This document shows, piece after piece, positions 41,669 through 53,439 of a stretch of 64,000 nucleotides of DNA. The position numbers and the translations under genes were made by a program. A model generated the notes under the pieces. It had not been told where the DNA came from, made no database searches, and saw only the letters and a program-made list of their open reading frames with translations. This stretch comes from Branchiostoma belcheri (Eukaryota; Chordata; Leptocardii; Amphioxiformes; Branchiostomatidae). The DNA is taken from contig NW_017803157.1 in NCBI RefSeq assembly GCF_001625305.1, forward strand, positions 3,539,655 through 3,603,654, read 5' to 3'. How positions within the stretch are numbered: the stretch's first letter is position 1; each line of letters starts with the position of its first letter.

Positions 41669-44600
41669 GTGAGTATTTATCTTCTTATTCGTCTTTTTAT
41701 TCTTACGACGTCAGCCATAATATTGCAGATATGGCTATAAGTGGAAATGTCAAGATAGTAGACCAAAGGGACCTTTTAACGAAACATGAGGTAGAGTATG
41801 GTCCAGTCTGCACTTCCTCGTTTAACTTACTTCATCTTAGACATTTTATGTTTAAGTTTGCAAAGCGTCCTTGCATCGTTCAGTTTATAGTACGAGCTAT
41901 CAATGCCATTCTTTCATTGCTTAACGGGCATTCTACGCAAAGGATGCCATCCTGTACCAGGGTTTCCGCTGCAGAAAAGACACCTTTAATGATCCAGATG
42001 TCAAAAACGTATTCGCTCTACGTTTGGTCATCTACACACGTACGAACGGGTCATTGTTTGTGGTAGTCCGCATTTTTTTGCCTGGTTTAATTGCGGCCCA
42101 TGATAGCCACGTGCTGTGGACCTGTGTACTGTGATCACTATGCAGTTTACACGTCCGCAGTTCAGAGTCCAACAGACTGCTGGGGTGTGCGTGTGTGTGT
42201 GTGTGCGCGTGTCTGTCTGTCTGTTTGTTTGTTTGTTTGTTTGCGTGAAGTGACCACTGTGGATCCGCCTTTCATTGCTATGGCAGCAAACAAAATCTTC
42301 TAAATGTTTTCTCCTACGAAAACCTACATCAGAGTGTACCTGCTCGAGTCAATAGTGGAAGGTCGTCTATACCTCTAAGTGGCGTATACTTAACGTGGTT
42401 TTATGTTAAGGCAGATATAATGCTCATTGATATGTTAACATGTGCTCGACAAGTGTAGCTTGTAGCTATAGAACCTCAGTGGAATGTTTTGAAGTGTATC
42501 TTATAATTACCGCGAAAGATACGCAAACGAGGTCTTCCCGGGCTATCTTTTTGTTCTCATTCTTGTCTGTTTCCATGACGACGTCAAGTGACGTCACGGT
42601 TGTCATGGCAACGTTTTCGCGCGCTAATCTCGATTTTTAGAAGCTGTTGACACTGGGTGAGAGGTATTCAGAACTGACGAGTTGTAATTAACCTTCTGCT
42701 AATTTGTTCCAAGTCCTGATCACAAAGAAAGCGATGAGTAATTGGGTATAATGGCGATTCTTGGCTATCTAATCTCCGAGCAGATCTTTCGGTGGTCGCA
42801 AAGACAGTATTAAATGGCCAGGCAGTATCCGTTTACCAGGCAGTTAACATTTTCCCACGGTGTTTTCAGCTACCAAAAGATCTGCTTGGAGATCAGGTCC
42901 TGGCGACGTTCCTTGTTCCTCGGCGCGCGATCTGTACCCGGACCGGAGTGTTTACACACATCAATCGTTGGTTTTAGACAGGCCGTTTGAAACAACCAGG
43001 AAATGTTGGCTAAAGTCCAGTTAAGGGTGCACAGTGCAGGCGTGGTTACGTAGAACAGCCAATCCGCGGTACGGAAGAGTTTGGCGCGAGGTTGCGATGG
43101 TTTCTACAAGCTTTCAAACATTCAAACTTTATCGTTCAATCAAACTTGCAGTCCTTATCTGGACTAAATTGTATTTCAGTGGATCATACATCTAACGAAG
43201 GTTGAAGGTTCATTTTTTTAGTTGGAACAAAGCTTACACTCTGCAACTATGGATTCTACCAACACAGATGAGCTTTCATTCAAATATGGGACTATATTTA
43301 CGTTTTTATTCTGTCTCAAACTCCTAGCCCCACCACTCTGGAGCTGTGCGGGAGGCCACGGGCTCCATCCCGACCCTGAGGACTGCGGCCGGTTCTACCA
43401 GTGTTCGCCTGGACATCGACCCTTCCACCTGTCCTGTCCGACCGGTCTGCACTTCGACCCGGCCCTGCTGGTCTGTAACTGGCCCGGATCCCTGGCAACG
43501 CCGTGTGCCTCTACTCTGGAAGAAACTGTCGGTAGGTACCTTATGCTAGGGACACATTTCCAAGCCGGGGCCCGGCCGGGCAGTATGCGGGAACAAAGAG
43601 AAGACGCGAGGCACCCCCCCCCCAGTATAAAATACTGATGCTAAGTATGTGTGAATATCAAACAGATTTTCTTATATTATCTTCAGAATATGTCCAGTTT
43701 TTGCATCGGACGCCTTTAACGGCTATAAGTGTTCCAACATGCCTCGCTCTCCAACAAACACACACGCCGTGGTCCAGCCTTGGCATTACAACTGAGATTA
43801 ATCTATGTAAGAACTTGTCGGCAAGCAAATACTGATATACTGATAACGCTGAATACCTTGGACCTTGCGACATTCGCATGGTCTACATAGCTTGTAAGTT
43901 AAACCACACCGGCAATGACGTAGACGCAGAAGGTTGTAGTATTAAGCTTAAGCCCTTGTCGCAAATAGACGAATGATTGGCCTCCCGAACACTGCCGAAC
44001 TCACCCAACCATGGTTAGGATTATGTCGGGAGCAAGGTCGGCTGTGGTTTGCTGGTGTTCGGCTGCGCCAGTAGCATGTCTCAAAATGTTTAAAACATTC
44101 GACTTTGGTATGTCATTATATGATTTGGCAATAGAGGAAACATTGGGCTAACTTTATGAATCGCCATTGAATTCATCTTCCTTAGCAATGGCATTTATGT
44201 GCTCCAATCACCCTCAGAGCATGCCTCAATCAACATTTCCATAGACGAGTTAAAAAGATACTACGTTGCAAATCTACCGCCTCAAGGATACAGTGGCATG
44301 TTTTTGAAGGCGTCAGCCCAAATTCTCAAGATATTAATTGTCTACAAGGGCGTATCTGGGTCGCGGGATCTTTGATGAACTCTTGAATAGTTTCAGCGTT
44401 GATCGCTGCCAAGGAGGCCATTTACATTGTGGGCATGCCATCACCTTTGAAATAATGATTTATGTGTGTGCATTGGTCGCGCTATACTACATATAAAGGC
44501 CGACAACGGCAGCGTTTTGCATTCAGTACAGCGTCAGCCATCCAGCGAAGAGTACGTTTGCTAGCACCGCCGCAAGCAGTATGTCGATGCTATTGCCAGT

Positions 44601-47600
44601 AGTAGTAGTGTGCCTCTTAGCATTTGCTGGTATAGGGGCGAGTAGACCGCAATGTCCGCCTGGCCTAGGTTTTGGTCCTAACGGCGCTTGTAGTTTGCAT
44701 GTGCCGAACCATTTTGAAGACATCTTTGCTTCGCTCCAACAGTATGCCGCAGGTAAGGGTTTAGTAATCTCCAAGCAGATCTATCGGTTGCCGCAAAGAC
44801 AGTATCAAATAGGCCAGCAGGCAGTACCCATTGGCCAAACAGTTACCATTTCGCCACCGACGAAATGGTAACTGTCTGGCCAATTTTATTCTATCTTTTC
44901 GGCCACCGAAATATATATATCTCCTTAGAGATTAAGGATTTTGTCCAACGCAAGGAATGGTACTGCAAGATCCTACTCGTGCATTGCCTCGTGTCCATGG
45001 ACACGCCGTTAGACTCTCAATGGGGATATCTCTTGTTATTCGTGTACGTGCGCTAGTAGCAAGTACGTGTATGATGAAACTATGGGCGAAACGACGCCAA
45101 TGTTTCAGGTTAATTACTGTAGTTAACGGGAATGTTCTACTTTTCTGTACTTGGAAACTGGTATTTTGACTAGTTATGAAGCATATTCTCCTCATCAGCA
45201 ATCTTCGGTCATCTTAACCGATTAACAAGAAATAGCCATGCATTCAAGTACCAGAGTTATCAACCAAGGATTGAGGTGTTCAAGAATTCATTCTTTCCTA
45301 GAACTATCGCAGAGTGGAACTCACTGTCACCAAGTACAGTAGGGGCACTGTCAATAGATAGCTTTAAACAATGTCTAGAGCTAGAAGTTCAGGGGTTAGG
45401 TGTAACAAGTCGATCGGTGTAATATAGCCAGCTGCCGCCGCGCCGCGTGCCTGCGAAGCTGGTGTGTTACGCCGAAAGGCGGTTATACCGGCTATACAGA
45501 TACAGATACAGATTAACAAAGATAACCATACATTCCATACCCATCTTTCTTTGTTTGTTTCTTTGATTGTTTTATGACTCTTTCCCCCTCATGCTTCCAG
45601 ATGAGGAGATCTGCCCAGTGCCCATCCCTCCGAGTCACGGCACCATGGCCGGAAGTGACGTCAGCATCGGGGCGACCTACACCTTCTCCTGCCACCCGGG
45701 GTACCAGCTTCAGGGGGCTAGCAGCATCACCTGTACGGAGGAGGGCTGGTCCGCGGAGTACCCCATCTGTCATCGTGAGTACTGCCCTCATCCTTCTTTA
45801 GCCTCTACCATAGTGTCCACCAGACTCCTTTGCAGGCTGAATATATAGTAGAAATCAATCGGCCTAAAAAGGGTATGGCATTGGCCAGAGGATTTTGCCG
45901 GCCAAAGAGGGCACGATCCATTTGCCTGCAAAGGAGTCTGGTGGAGACTACCTCGACCAGGCTTCGGGAGGCGGCTGGAAAAAGCAGACCAACTAGCGGA
46001 CCAACTCCTCTGGCATGCTATCTCTCTGACCAATTTCTACTCTTTCCAGCCGCTTCCCGAAGCCTGGTAGAGGCTACTCCTTCTTTCCTTATCATCTTTT
46101 CGTAAATTTCCTGTAGATATTCGTTCAGCGCGCAAACTGTTATTCGACTTTCATGGACAACTTCAGTCTAATAACCACGAAGAGACAACACATTAAGACA
46201 CGTAGCGACAACTACAGAGTAGTGACAAAGTTCAAAGAGCGGGTCCAAACGCCAACACATCATCCGACAAAAATGCTGCCGTTGCCACCAACACGGCTGA
46301 CTAGTCGTGACGTAATATCCTAAACAAAAATTTTCTGTTGTGGAGACGCTCTTCGACTGGTCACCGCCTAGTTACCCCGTACTGTCAGGATTCCTTTACC
46401 ACCTAGTTACATCGTATTGTAAGGATTCTATGTCAATTTTTGCCACCAATTTAAACCGTATTGTCAGGATTCTAGATCTATGGCGATCCTTGCAGCCTAG
46501 TTACATTACATTGTGATGATTCTATGCCCATCTTTGCCTCCTAGTTACATCGTATTGTGAGGATTCTAACCTGCATGGACAGTCTTTTCACCGGCACAGT
46601 ACTAGCTACACGGCCATCCTATATGCCCAAATGCAGCTTTTAACGGTCCTGTTGAGCTTAATCTCCAAGCAGATTATGTGGGGCAAGTGGGGTCTATATT
46701 GACCACCTGTATCCATTGGCCTCCTGTTACCCAGAATCTGCTTGGAGATTAATGATAAGCGCCTTGTCTGTCCGTGGAAATCCACAGCCCTCCTATATGC
46801 TCAAATGTAGATTATAACGGCCCTGTCCTTGGTAGTCCACGGCCATCCTATATGCCGAAATACAGCTCCTAACGGTCCTGTCCGTGGTATTTTCTAGCCA
46901 TCCGTTGTGGCACCCCGGCTATCCTGTTTTAACTGTGTGATATGCACTGGAAATGTATAAAAGTGAGAACTTCATGAGCTTGTAGTTGCCTATGTACCAG
47001 CGTGCTACACCTTGATCCGGTTAAGCAGTTATATTGAAGATAGAAAAAAAGCTATATGCCCAAATGCAGCTCATATATGCAGTATTCAAGAACAAGTTGG
47101 CTATAGAGTGGAAGGACCACCCTGATAGATACGGATACGTCTTCTCCTACTGAATTGCCCAAACTGTCTACACCACGAAGACGGCCTCATTACCCAGTAA
47201 GGGTACCTAATGGCCTGGATTCAGGTGAATATTCAGGTGAATATATTGTCATAACGGTCCTGTCCGTGGTATTTTCCAGCCATCCGTTGCGGCAAGCCGG
47301 CTATCCGGTCTAGGGGGGCTACTAAGAACCGGATCGTGGGCGGCCACGAGGTTGTTCCGGGTAGCCAGCCGTGGGTGGTCTCCTTCCAACACCCGCTGTA
47401 CCCCCTGCCCAAGTTTAACCTGTGCGGCGGATCTCTCATCGCTCCTAACCTGGTGGTCACCGCAGCTCACTGCTTCAGACCGTAAGTACACGTATCATGT
47501 ACGCGTTTCCACCGACTTCATTGAAGTGTTCTTCATGCCATCGTCTGTGTATTTCATATTCTCAATGTGCTGCTTATCCCTTTACTTAGAACATCAATCT

Positions 47601-48382
47601 ATGGCAATCACAAAGATGATTTCTAGCAATGGCGTTTACCGTGCGTCAGCCCTAACGTAACATGAAATAATTTTTAAACAAGCTGGTCGGGGGCCAAAAT
47701 AAAATGGGTGTAGCTGGTTGGGTGGCAAGGAGCGCTAGACAGGGCAGAACCTAAGCCCTGAAGCAAATGCAAACGCAAAGCCGGTGGCCTTGTGCCGCCC
47801 AGTTGTCAGTTGTCAGACTTCTTTTTAACAATCATCGACTTTTCTCCCTCCCCAGTCTGAACGTCAAACCTCAGGTCGGCTGGGTGGCTCATCTCGCCGA
47901 GCACAACTTGTACGAAGACGAGGGACGCGAACAGAACATCACAGTTCAGGACATCATGGTTCACGAAGACTTCTCGTACGACGTTCTCACGAACGATATC
48001 GCCCTGGTCCGACTGTCACAACCCGCTAAGATGAACGACTATGTGTCGCCCATCTGCCTGCCGGAGGAAGGAGAGAAAGTTGAGCAGAACGCGCTCTGCA
48101 CTTCTGTCGGCTGGGGCTATACAAAACCACTGGCTTATGGAGGTAATGTGACACTGTAGATATGTACGAATATGAAATTGTAGTTACTAATAATAAATAT
48201 GTAGCCGTAGATGCCATACTTTGTACCCTGTACAATTGTTGTGCAATGATGTTACATATTTCGTATCAACAAGATCTACATTTTCACTCAACGCATGCAG
48301 AAAAAAACATTAAATAGCGTCTAATAAAAGTGTACTGAATGGATAATTCGAGTTATGCATTGTGTGTGTGTGGATGTGTGCC

Positions 48383-48463
<81 letters not shown>

Positions 48464-49388
48464 ATGTGTGCCTGTGAGTGTGTGTGTGTGTGTGTGCGCG
48501 CGCGCGCGTACTTCTGTTTCTTTCCAATGTTTAGTACCGATCTATCTATTTACAATAGCCCTTTGTCTCCCTTGCAGAAATGCAAACCGGTGAACTGCAG
48601 TCCCCCACTCTTCAGGAGATAGAGATTCCTGTGGTGTCTAACGAGAAATGCAGCACGAAACTTCCCGACTACGAGATCTACCCAGAACAGATGTGTGCTG
48701 GGTACGAGGAGGGCGGCATCGACACATGTGTGGTGAGTTTTTGTTCGACGTTGTCTTTCCAAAGCGTACTTTTGAATAGTACGGATTCCAGACAATCCCA
48801 GAAAGTACATGTATTACATATTACATCCACACCATCACAGAAAGTACATGTATTATTACAGATGCAGAACATGTAATTACAATGTTGTGAAGTATCCCTG
48901 TTTGACAAGTTGGGTCTCTCATTCCAATCATTGTGTTGCGTTTAGATAGCATTGATGCTACACAGCCGCCTTAGTTTTCGAAGCTATGAACACATGAAAG
49001 CTTTCAAGTTACTTCTAGCTTAGCTAATATGGCTGGCATCCAGGCTAGGTTTTAAACAGTTTGACACTGTTTAAGCCCAGGAAAATGTTAAATCTATGAA
49101 AGTACAATTATTAACAGATTCAGATTTTTCTCTTTTCTATTCATTGATAGCGACTTATATTGCCTTTTTTGCCTTTTTTTGCGTTCTCAGGGTGACAGTG
49201 GTGGCCCCCTGGCTTGTAACGACGGTAGTGGCAGAATGACCATCCAAGGCATCACCAGTTTCGGCGACAAAGGCACATGCGCACAGCCCGCCAAGCCTGG
49301 CGTCTACAGCAGGGTGTCTGCCTTCGTCTCCTGGATACGGGAACACGTGACCGACAAGGAATGGGCCGCCATTGGTTCGTACGTGTGA
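41587..49388 (+). CDS. Protease gene B: secreted (CBM14)-sushi-trypsin protein
   Basis: Exons: first exon 41587-41668 plus CBM14 exon 43328-43531, or alternative first exon 44581-44752; then sushi 45601-45774, and protease exons 47280-47481, 47856-48142, 48578-48732, 49191-49388. All phases close, giving 433 residues by the upstream start or 395 by the downstream start. Protease part: IRCGKP (Cys bridge), activation [13 protein letters not shown], His in VTAAHCF, Asp in TNDIALVRL, Ser in GDSGGPLAC, Asp189 in IDTCV. Residue 192 is Val instead of the usual Gln. Expected to be an extracellular trypsin-like zymogen. It is also possible that 41587-43638 is a separate small chitin-binding gene and 44581-49388 is the protease. 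Confidence 0.88.
42183..42245. repeat. GT/GTCT/GTTT simple repeat
   Basis: gtgtgcgtgtgtgtgtgtgt, then ctgtctgtctgtttgtttg. In the intron after the upstream first exon of gene B. Confidence 0.9.
42770..42893. mobile_element. CTCCAAGCAGAT-family element
   Basis: Left aatctccgagcagatctttc plus ggtggtcgcaaagacagta; right gctaccaaaagatctgcttg plus gagat. Confidence 0.75.
43328..43531 (+). CDS. Gene B CBM14 chitin-binding exon
   Basis: 204 nt, tcctag|CCCCACCA...ACTGTCG|gtaggt, phase 1-1. Six Cys: [20 protein letters not shown], then [33 protein letters not shown]. Reads on open to a stop at 43636-43638, so it could alternatively be a last exon. Confidence 0.92.
44491..44499 (+). promoter_or_regulatory. 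TATA box, downstream promoter of gene B
   Basis: ATATAAAGG, 90 bases before the ATG at 44581; TTCAGTAC at 44523 is a plausible initiator about 30 bases downstream. Confidence 0.6.
44581..44752 (+). CDS. Gene B downstream first exon: signal peptide plus Cys motif
   Basis: [20 protein letters not shown], then [20 protein letters not shown] and [17 protein letters not shown], donor GCAG|gtaagg, phase 1. Joins the sushi exon in frame. The end resembles the linker of gene C ([13 protein letters not shown]), suggesting a shared pro-segment. Confidence 0.8.
44767..44935. mobile_element. CTCCAAGCAGAT-family element
   Basis: Starts 15 bases after the donor of the 44581 exon: aatctccaagcagatctatc, ccgcaaagacagtatcaaat; right ggccaccgaaatatatatat plus ctccttagagatta. 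Confidence 0.7.
45240..45515 (+). mobile_element. Non-LTR retrotransposon 3' end
   Basis: Reads [20 protein letters not shown], then [19 protein letters not shown] and a stop: the usual C-terminal end of a LINE reverse-transcriptase ORF. Then 'gtgcctgcgaagctggtgtg', 'ttacgccgaaaggcggttat' and tail (atacag)n. Truncated at 5'. Relatives at 23940-24135, 58372-58650 and 59275-59465. Confidence 0.8.
45601..45774 (+). CDS. Gene B sushi (CCP) domain exon
   Basis: 174 nt, cttccag|ATGAGGAG...TGTCATC|gtgagt, phase 1-1. Four Cys and the CCP Trp: [46 protein letters not shown]. The domain type is common in complement proteins. Confidence 0.94.
45797..46078. mobile_element. Foldback element, GCCTCTACCAGGC family
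   Basis: Left ttagcctctaccatagtgtc, right cttcccgaagcctggtagag. Contains an internal inverted pair (ccaccagactcctttgcagg / cctgcaaaggagtctggtgg). Confidence 0.7.
46570..46935 (+). repeat. Degenerate tandem repeat with echo of gene B protease exon start
   Basis: Units built on 'ggccatcctatatgcccaaa' and 'taacggtcctgtccgtggta'. The last unit (46872-46932) copies the real exon edge: tttctag|CCATCCGTTGTGGCA, reads (P)[10 protein letters not shown] then stop. The true copy is at 47254-47300. An unrelated element (46660-46752) is inserted. Confidence 0.8.
46660..46752. mobile_element. CTCCAAGCAGAT-family element
   Basis: taatctccaagcagattatg, cacctgtatccattggcctc, acccagaatctgcttggaga. Confidence 0.75.
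47280..47481 (+). CDS. Gene B protease exon: activation site and His
   Basis: 202 nt, ttttccag|CCATCCG...AGACC|gtaagt, phase 1-2. Contains [47 protein letters not shown]. Confidence 0.94.
47856..48142 (+). CDS. Gene B protease exon: Asp
   Basis: 287 nt, ccccag|TCTGAACG...TATGGAG|gtaatg, phase 2-1. Contains [49 protein letters not shown]. Corresponds to two exons in genes A and C. Confidence 0.94.
48361..48509. repeat. (GT)n microsatellite
   Basis: About 150 bases of GT with two 'ggatgtgtgcctgtgagtg' interruptions and a (CG) end. In a gene B intron, 69 bases before the 48578 exon. Confidence 0.98.
48578..48732 (+). CDS. Gene B protease exon: specificity pocket
   Basis: 155 nt, ttgcag|AAATGCAA...TGTGTG|gtgagt, phase 1-0. 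Reads [33 protein letters not shown]; Asp189 present, Val at 192. Confidence 0.93.
49191..49388 (+). CDS. Gene B last exon: catalytic Ser
   Basis: 198 nt, tctcag|GGTGACAG... [40 protein letters not shown], end WAAIGSYV, stop TGA 49386-49388. Confidence 0.95.
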   Translation, partial: GDSGGPLACNDGSGRMTIQGITSFGDKGTCAQPAKPGVYSRVSAFVSWIREHVTDKEWAAIGSYV

Positions 49389-50211
49389 CACGTCAAGAGA
49401 TGCAGACACTCCCATTGGTCAATTCAAAGACCAGGTGGTTTTATAACGACAATTGGCCGGGACGTTTGTCCATGACACGTTCTGCCATTGCCAGAAGACT
49501 GCCTCAATGTGTCGGTCAGGTATTCGATAGACGGGACACCAATAATTGTCATTCTTTCCCAGGGGCATACCAAGGCACATTAGTGCAGAGTTTTGTCTTG
49601 TCATAGTACCACAGAATAAACCTAGGTGTTGACATCATAACCGTTAAGAAACCAGTATTACCTGAAGTAGCATTCAATAGTACTCAAGTCTTATTCGTAA
49701 AGATGTCAATGTGAAGAAAATATAATTTGACCGAGACAAATCCATTTGACGGTACCATACGGAACCACATGTACAATGGATGCTTAGAAACATCACCCAA
49801 AAGTAGACTATCATCATCTATCTGGTGATCACTAACAGTATTCACTTATTCTTTGTTGGACATTTAGGTTAGTTTTATGTTCTGGATGTTTTTCTCTTTG
49901 TTTACGTACACGTAAAGCAATTGATGGCACATTCACATTTACAGGTGATTATAACATGTATGTACAAAAGGTCGAAGACTGTAGGCCTTTCAGAAAACTT
50001 TGAACAGAACTCTACATGATACTACACCAAAGGACTTGTCCCATTTTTTGTTTTCAAATATGATATTTTAGGATGTTGTTCAGGTAGCCTTTTGCTTAAT
50101 TTATTCCTTACCACACATTTCTTTGTATAATTTGGACGTTGTTCTTTTTTTTCACAATTTTGTTACTCGTGGTGTTTTTGATAAAGTGTTTATTTGTACT
50201 TGCCGTGTCAA

Positions 50212-50217
50212 AATAAA
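50212..50217 (+). terminator. Candidate poly(A) signal of gene B
   Basis: AATAAA about 825 bases after the stop; another AATAAA lies at 49615-49620. Which is used cannot be told. Confidence 0.35.
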
Positions 50218-51868
50218 ACATATGAATTTTACGTCTACAAAACAACCGAGTACGTTTTTAACTGGGTAGAGCGTACTTAGGGCACAATCTATTAAATAGT
50301 GCCCAATTGTTGTTTTGGGCTGGATCCTTGGTCATTTTTGGCAATGTTCAAAGTTTAAAAAAACAACTGAGCAACTAATGCATTATTTAAGAAGTTAGAA
50401 AAATACATTTTAAAATGTATAGATACAATACATAAAAAGTTGCTTTCAAACAAATGTACAACCAATCTAAACACGAGGAATGCAATGGAAAGTCCAATAC
50501 AACCAAAGAAAAAGACACCCCACTTTCAATATAACAACATGATCATTTGTTTGTTTGTTGTTTGACACATTCTCTATAAAACAGTTTGTTGCTGTTCTAT
50601 TTGAGAACGCCCCTCCCACGCAAACAGGGTGTGTATATACCGTCTGTTTCCACATGTGTACGTATCTGGGTAACATGGGGCTCAAATATCACTGTTTGAT
50701 ACAACAAACCCAAACAAAAAATCCTAATTTGACAGACAACATCATAATATACAACCTGCACCTGTTGCTACCAACCCCAACTGTGGAATGTAACATACTG
50801 TCGCAATGCGGTTGTATGTTTTGTATCGTAGCCGGTTCTAGCAACTAGTATTTGTGGGTGGTGCCCAAAAGATGAAGAGCTTGGTTTGGGGCTATTTCAA
50901 ACGCTTCAAGAATGAAGTGATGATGAAAATGTACTAAGATATGGCAGTAAATGTCGATATCAGACAGATTTCCTCATCCAGAATTTTTTTTTTTTCATTT
51001 TGCCGCCCTGACATTGCTTTGGATGCCTTTAGCGTATCTACACTGACTGTGAGAAATTCGACCAACGTATTTCTCGTATTGTTGATTTACAAAAATACCT
51101 TCCTCTCAACCACAACCAACACAAATATCCTCCCTACATCAGCCCCTGACATCGCTGTGTCTATTTACTGATCATCAGCAACGAAACTCAGGTATAACTT
51201 TAGGAATCCATGACGTCAATAGCACCAGATGGTATTTGTAGACGGAGATATATAAGATATGAGATAAGATATGAAAAAATTTAGGAAATCATGCGATGTA
51301 CCACAAAACCAACAACTGGGTGTTAACGGAAAACACACACATATGGGCGATAGTGGATACAGTGTTTACACAGTCGTGTGTTGTATATACGGAATCTGTA
51401 TTTGTGGCAAACTGATTTTTAGTTGTTGTACGCCCTTTTGACAAACATACCGTCTAAACAAAAAGCTAAAAATGTCTTCGTTTAAACAGAGATATTCCTT
51501 TAATTGCTGGCTGAATTATATCTTTATCATTGCACGAGGAAGTGGTCTGTGATGTTTAAAATCTAGCCTCCAAATGTTGGCACTTTAGCAGCCTTTAAGA
51601 ACCGAACCCAGCACTTTCGTCCATCTACTCAAGAATGCAACAACTGTGGCAATGTAGTAATGTGTCGTCAGTTTGTGTCAGATTGGAATGTTGCAAACCA
51701 TAGAGACCTTCGAAGATTACACGATTTTGTCATTGTAACTATCGAGAAAGAGAGTTTTTCTGTCTGTAAAATCGCGGATTCTGCCAGTAGAGATCCAGAT
51801 CATAGTTTCTGTCTACACAGAATCCGATCGGGATCCTACCAGTAGATTCGCAGATTTGCCCATTGCAA

Positions 51869-52290
51869 GGCTAATCTGGGTGCCAGACTGTTTCCAGGGC
51901 CTACACAGGCCAGCTCTTCGGCTCTAGCCCCCCCCCCCAAGAACATTGTACACAGCCCCCTCAGTTATCCTGGGTGCTAGACTACTAGTATTTCCAGGGC
52001 CTACACAGGCCAGTTCTTCGGCTCCAGGGCCGACATACTAGCCTGGATACCAGACTGTTTCCAGGGCCTACACAGACCAGTTCTTTGGCCAACATGCTCC
52101 CAAGAAAATTGTCCCACAGCCCTCCTCAGTTATCCTGGGTGCCAGACTATTTCCAGGGCCTAGACAGGCCAGTTCCTCGGCTCCAGGGCCAACATGCCCC
52201 CAAGGAAATTTTACCACATCCCCCACAGAAATAGGCCATGACCATCAACGCAGGACTTAGCGTGATATTTGTCTGGCATCCAGGCTAATA
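51869..52290. repeat. Tandem array, units of about 60-110 bp
   Basis: Recurring 'gggtgccagactgtttccag', 'ggcctacacaggccagttct', 'tcggctccagggccaacatg'. About four unequal units, flanked by 'aggctaat' at both ends. Confidence 0.85.
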
Positions 52291-52377
52291 TGAATGCATT
52301 AGGCACATGTGGCCACATGTGTTGGGGCAGTCCACGAAGTCGGTTAACGAGCGAACAGTTCACACTTTAAAATTCTT

Positions 52378-52772
52378 AATCTCCAAGCAGATTCTGTGGG
52401 GCAAGGAGAGTCTATATTTGCCACCTGTATCCATTAGCCTCCTTTAACCATTGGCTGAATACATGCGACCGATGTAGACTCCCCTTTCCCACAGAATCTT
52501 TTTTTTTTATTCCAACATGTAATCACCAGACGTGGTGACGGCACACTCAAGCTTTATCAACTTATATTAATGCCGCCACCAACACAGGGGACAAATACAT
52601 GACAGGACAATACTCATTTTCACCTGAGCGAAGTGAGGAAAATCGTGTAAAGTGCCTTTCCTAAGGGCACAAGATCGGTGGCATGTCAGGACTCGAACCC
52701 GGGACCTCTAGGTTCCGAGTCGCGCACTCTGCCGCTACGCCATACGACCCACAGAATCTGCTTGGAGATGAA
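52378..52772. mobile_element. CTCCAAGCAGAT-family element split by a SINE
   Basis: Left taatctccaagcagattctg; right acagaatctgcttggagatg. Interrupted by the SINE 52500-52747, which is flanked by CCCACAGAATCT on both sides. Confidence 0.8.
52500..52747 (-). mobile_element. tRNA-headed SINE (family 1 head, family 2 tail)
   Basis: Minus strand: head gggtcgtatggcgtagcggc, cgactcggaacctagaggtc, ccgggttcgagtcctgacat (B box GGTTCGAGTCC); tail as in 36919-37243 (ttgtcccctgtgttggtggc, accacgtctggtgattacat) and a poly-A-type end. 12-bp target duplications at 52488-52499 and 52748-52759. Confidence 0.8.
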
Positions 52773-53439
52773 GACTTCCGACCAGAACCCGTCCGTCTGC
52801 TTTCCGTCAACTACCACATGGGCTGCAAACAGTGGCATCACATGAGAAGTTCAAACAAGGCCTACTAAAGCACATGAGGGACATGAATAAGTAGAGCACA
52901 TACGATGTTACACACTTGTTTTCTTTAAAATACTATGTAATGTAAATGTAGATGTATATGTAATTGTACGTGATGTATTGTTATGTCTTACATGTATGTT
53001 CCCTCTCCTGGAAGAATAGCTGCCACCTTCGGGTGGGCAGCTAAAGGAGAGTTTTCCCTCAATAAACCTCAATATAAGACGTCAGGAAAGTGCCCACAGT
53101 ACAGACAACCATGGCACGCGCGCCGTGATGGACGAGGTTTCTATGACCATCTAATCTAATCCGGTTAAGTGTCTTGTTGACCGTGCGGAAGAAAGTCAAC
53201 ATGCCCCACGATAGACATACCGGTCCTGCTAAGGTGAGACTAGTAACTGGGTCTCGGGGGGGACGTTTAAAGGTTTTAATACCAGATCATTGCCAGGATA
53301 GCGTCAGAACTGACGTGTTGTGCTGCTGCTAGACTTAGCTGTTTTTTTCCTAATTCCTTTTGTCTCAAACCTACCGTTGTAGCCACTGAATACTGTTGTA
53401 GATCAGTAGGATAAATATCTTCTATGCAGGCGAACCTCG

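Larger units (their letters stand above)
49389..53430. other. Intergenic region between genes B and C
   Basis: Contains the gene B 3' UTR, an A/T-rich stretch (50,000-51,600) without recognised features, the tandem array at 51869-52290 and the element at 52378-52772. No gene supported. Confidence 0.45.

Noticed and set aside
48321..48622. Cys/Val or Thr/His repeat proteins
   Set aside because: Translations of a (GT)n microsatellite.
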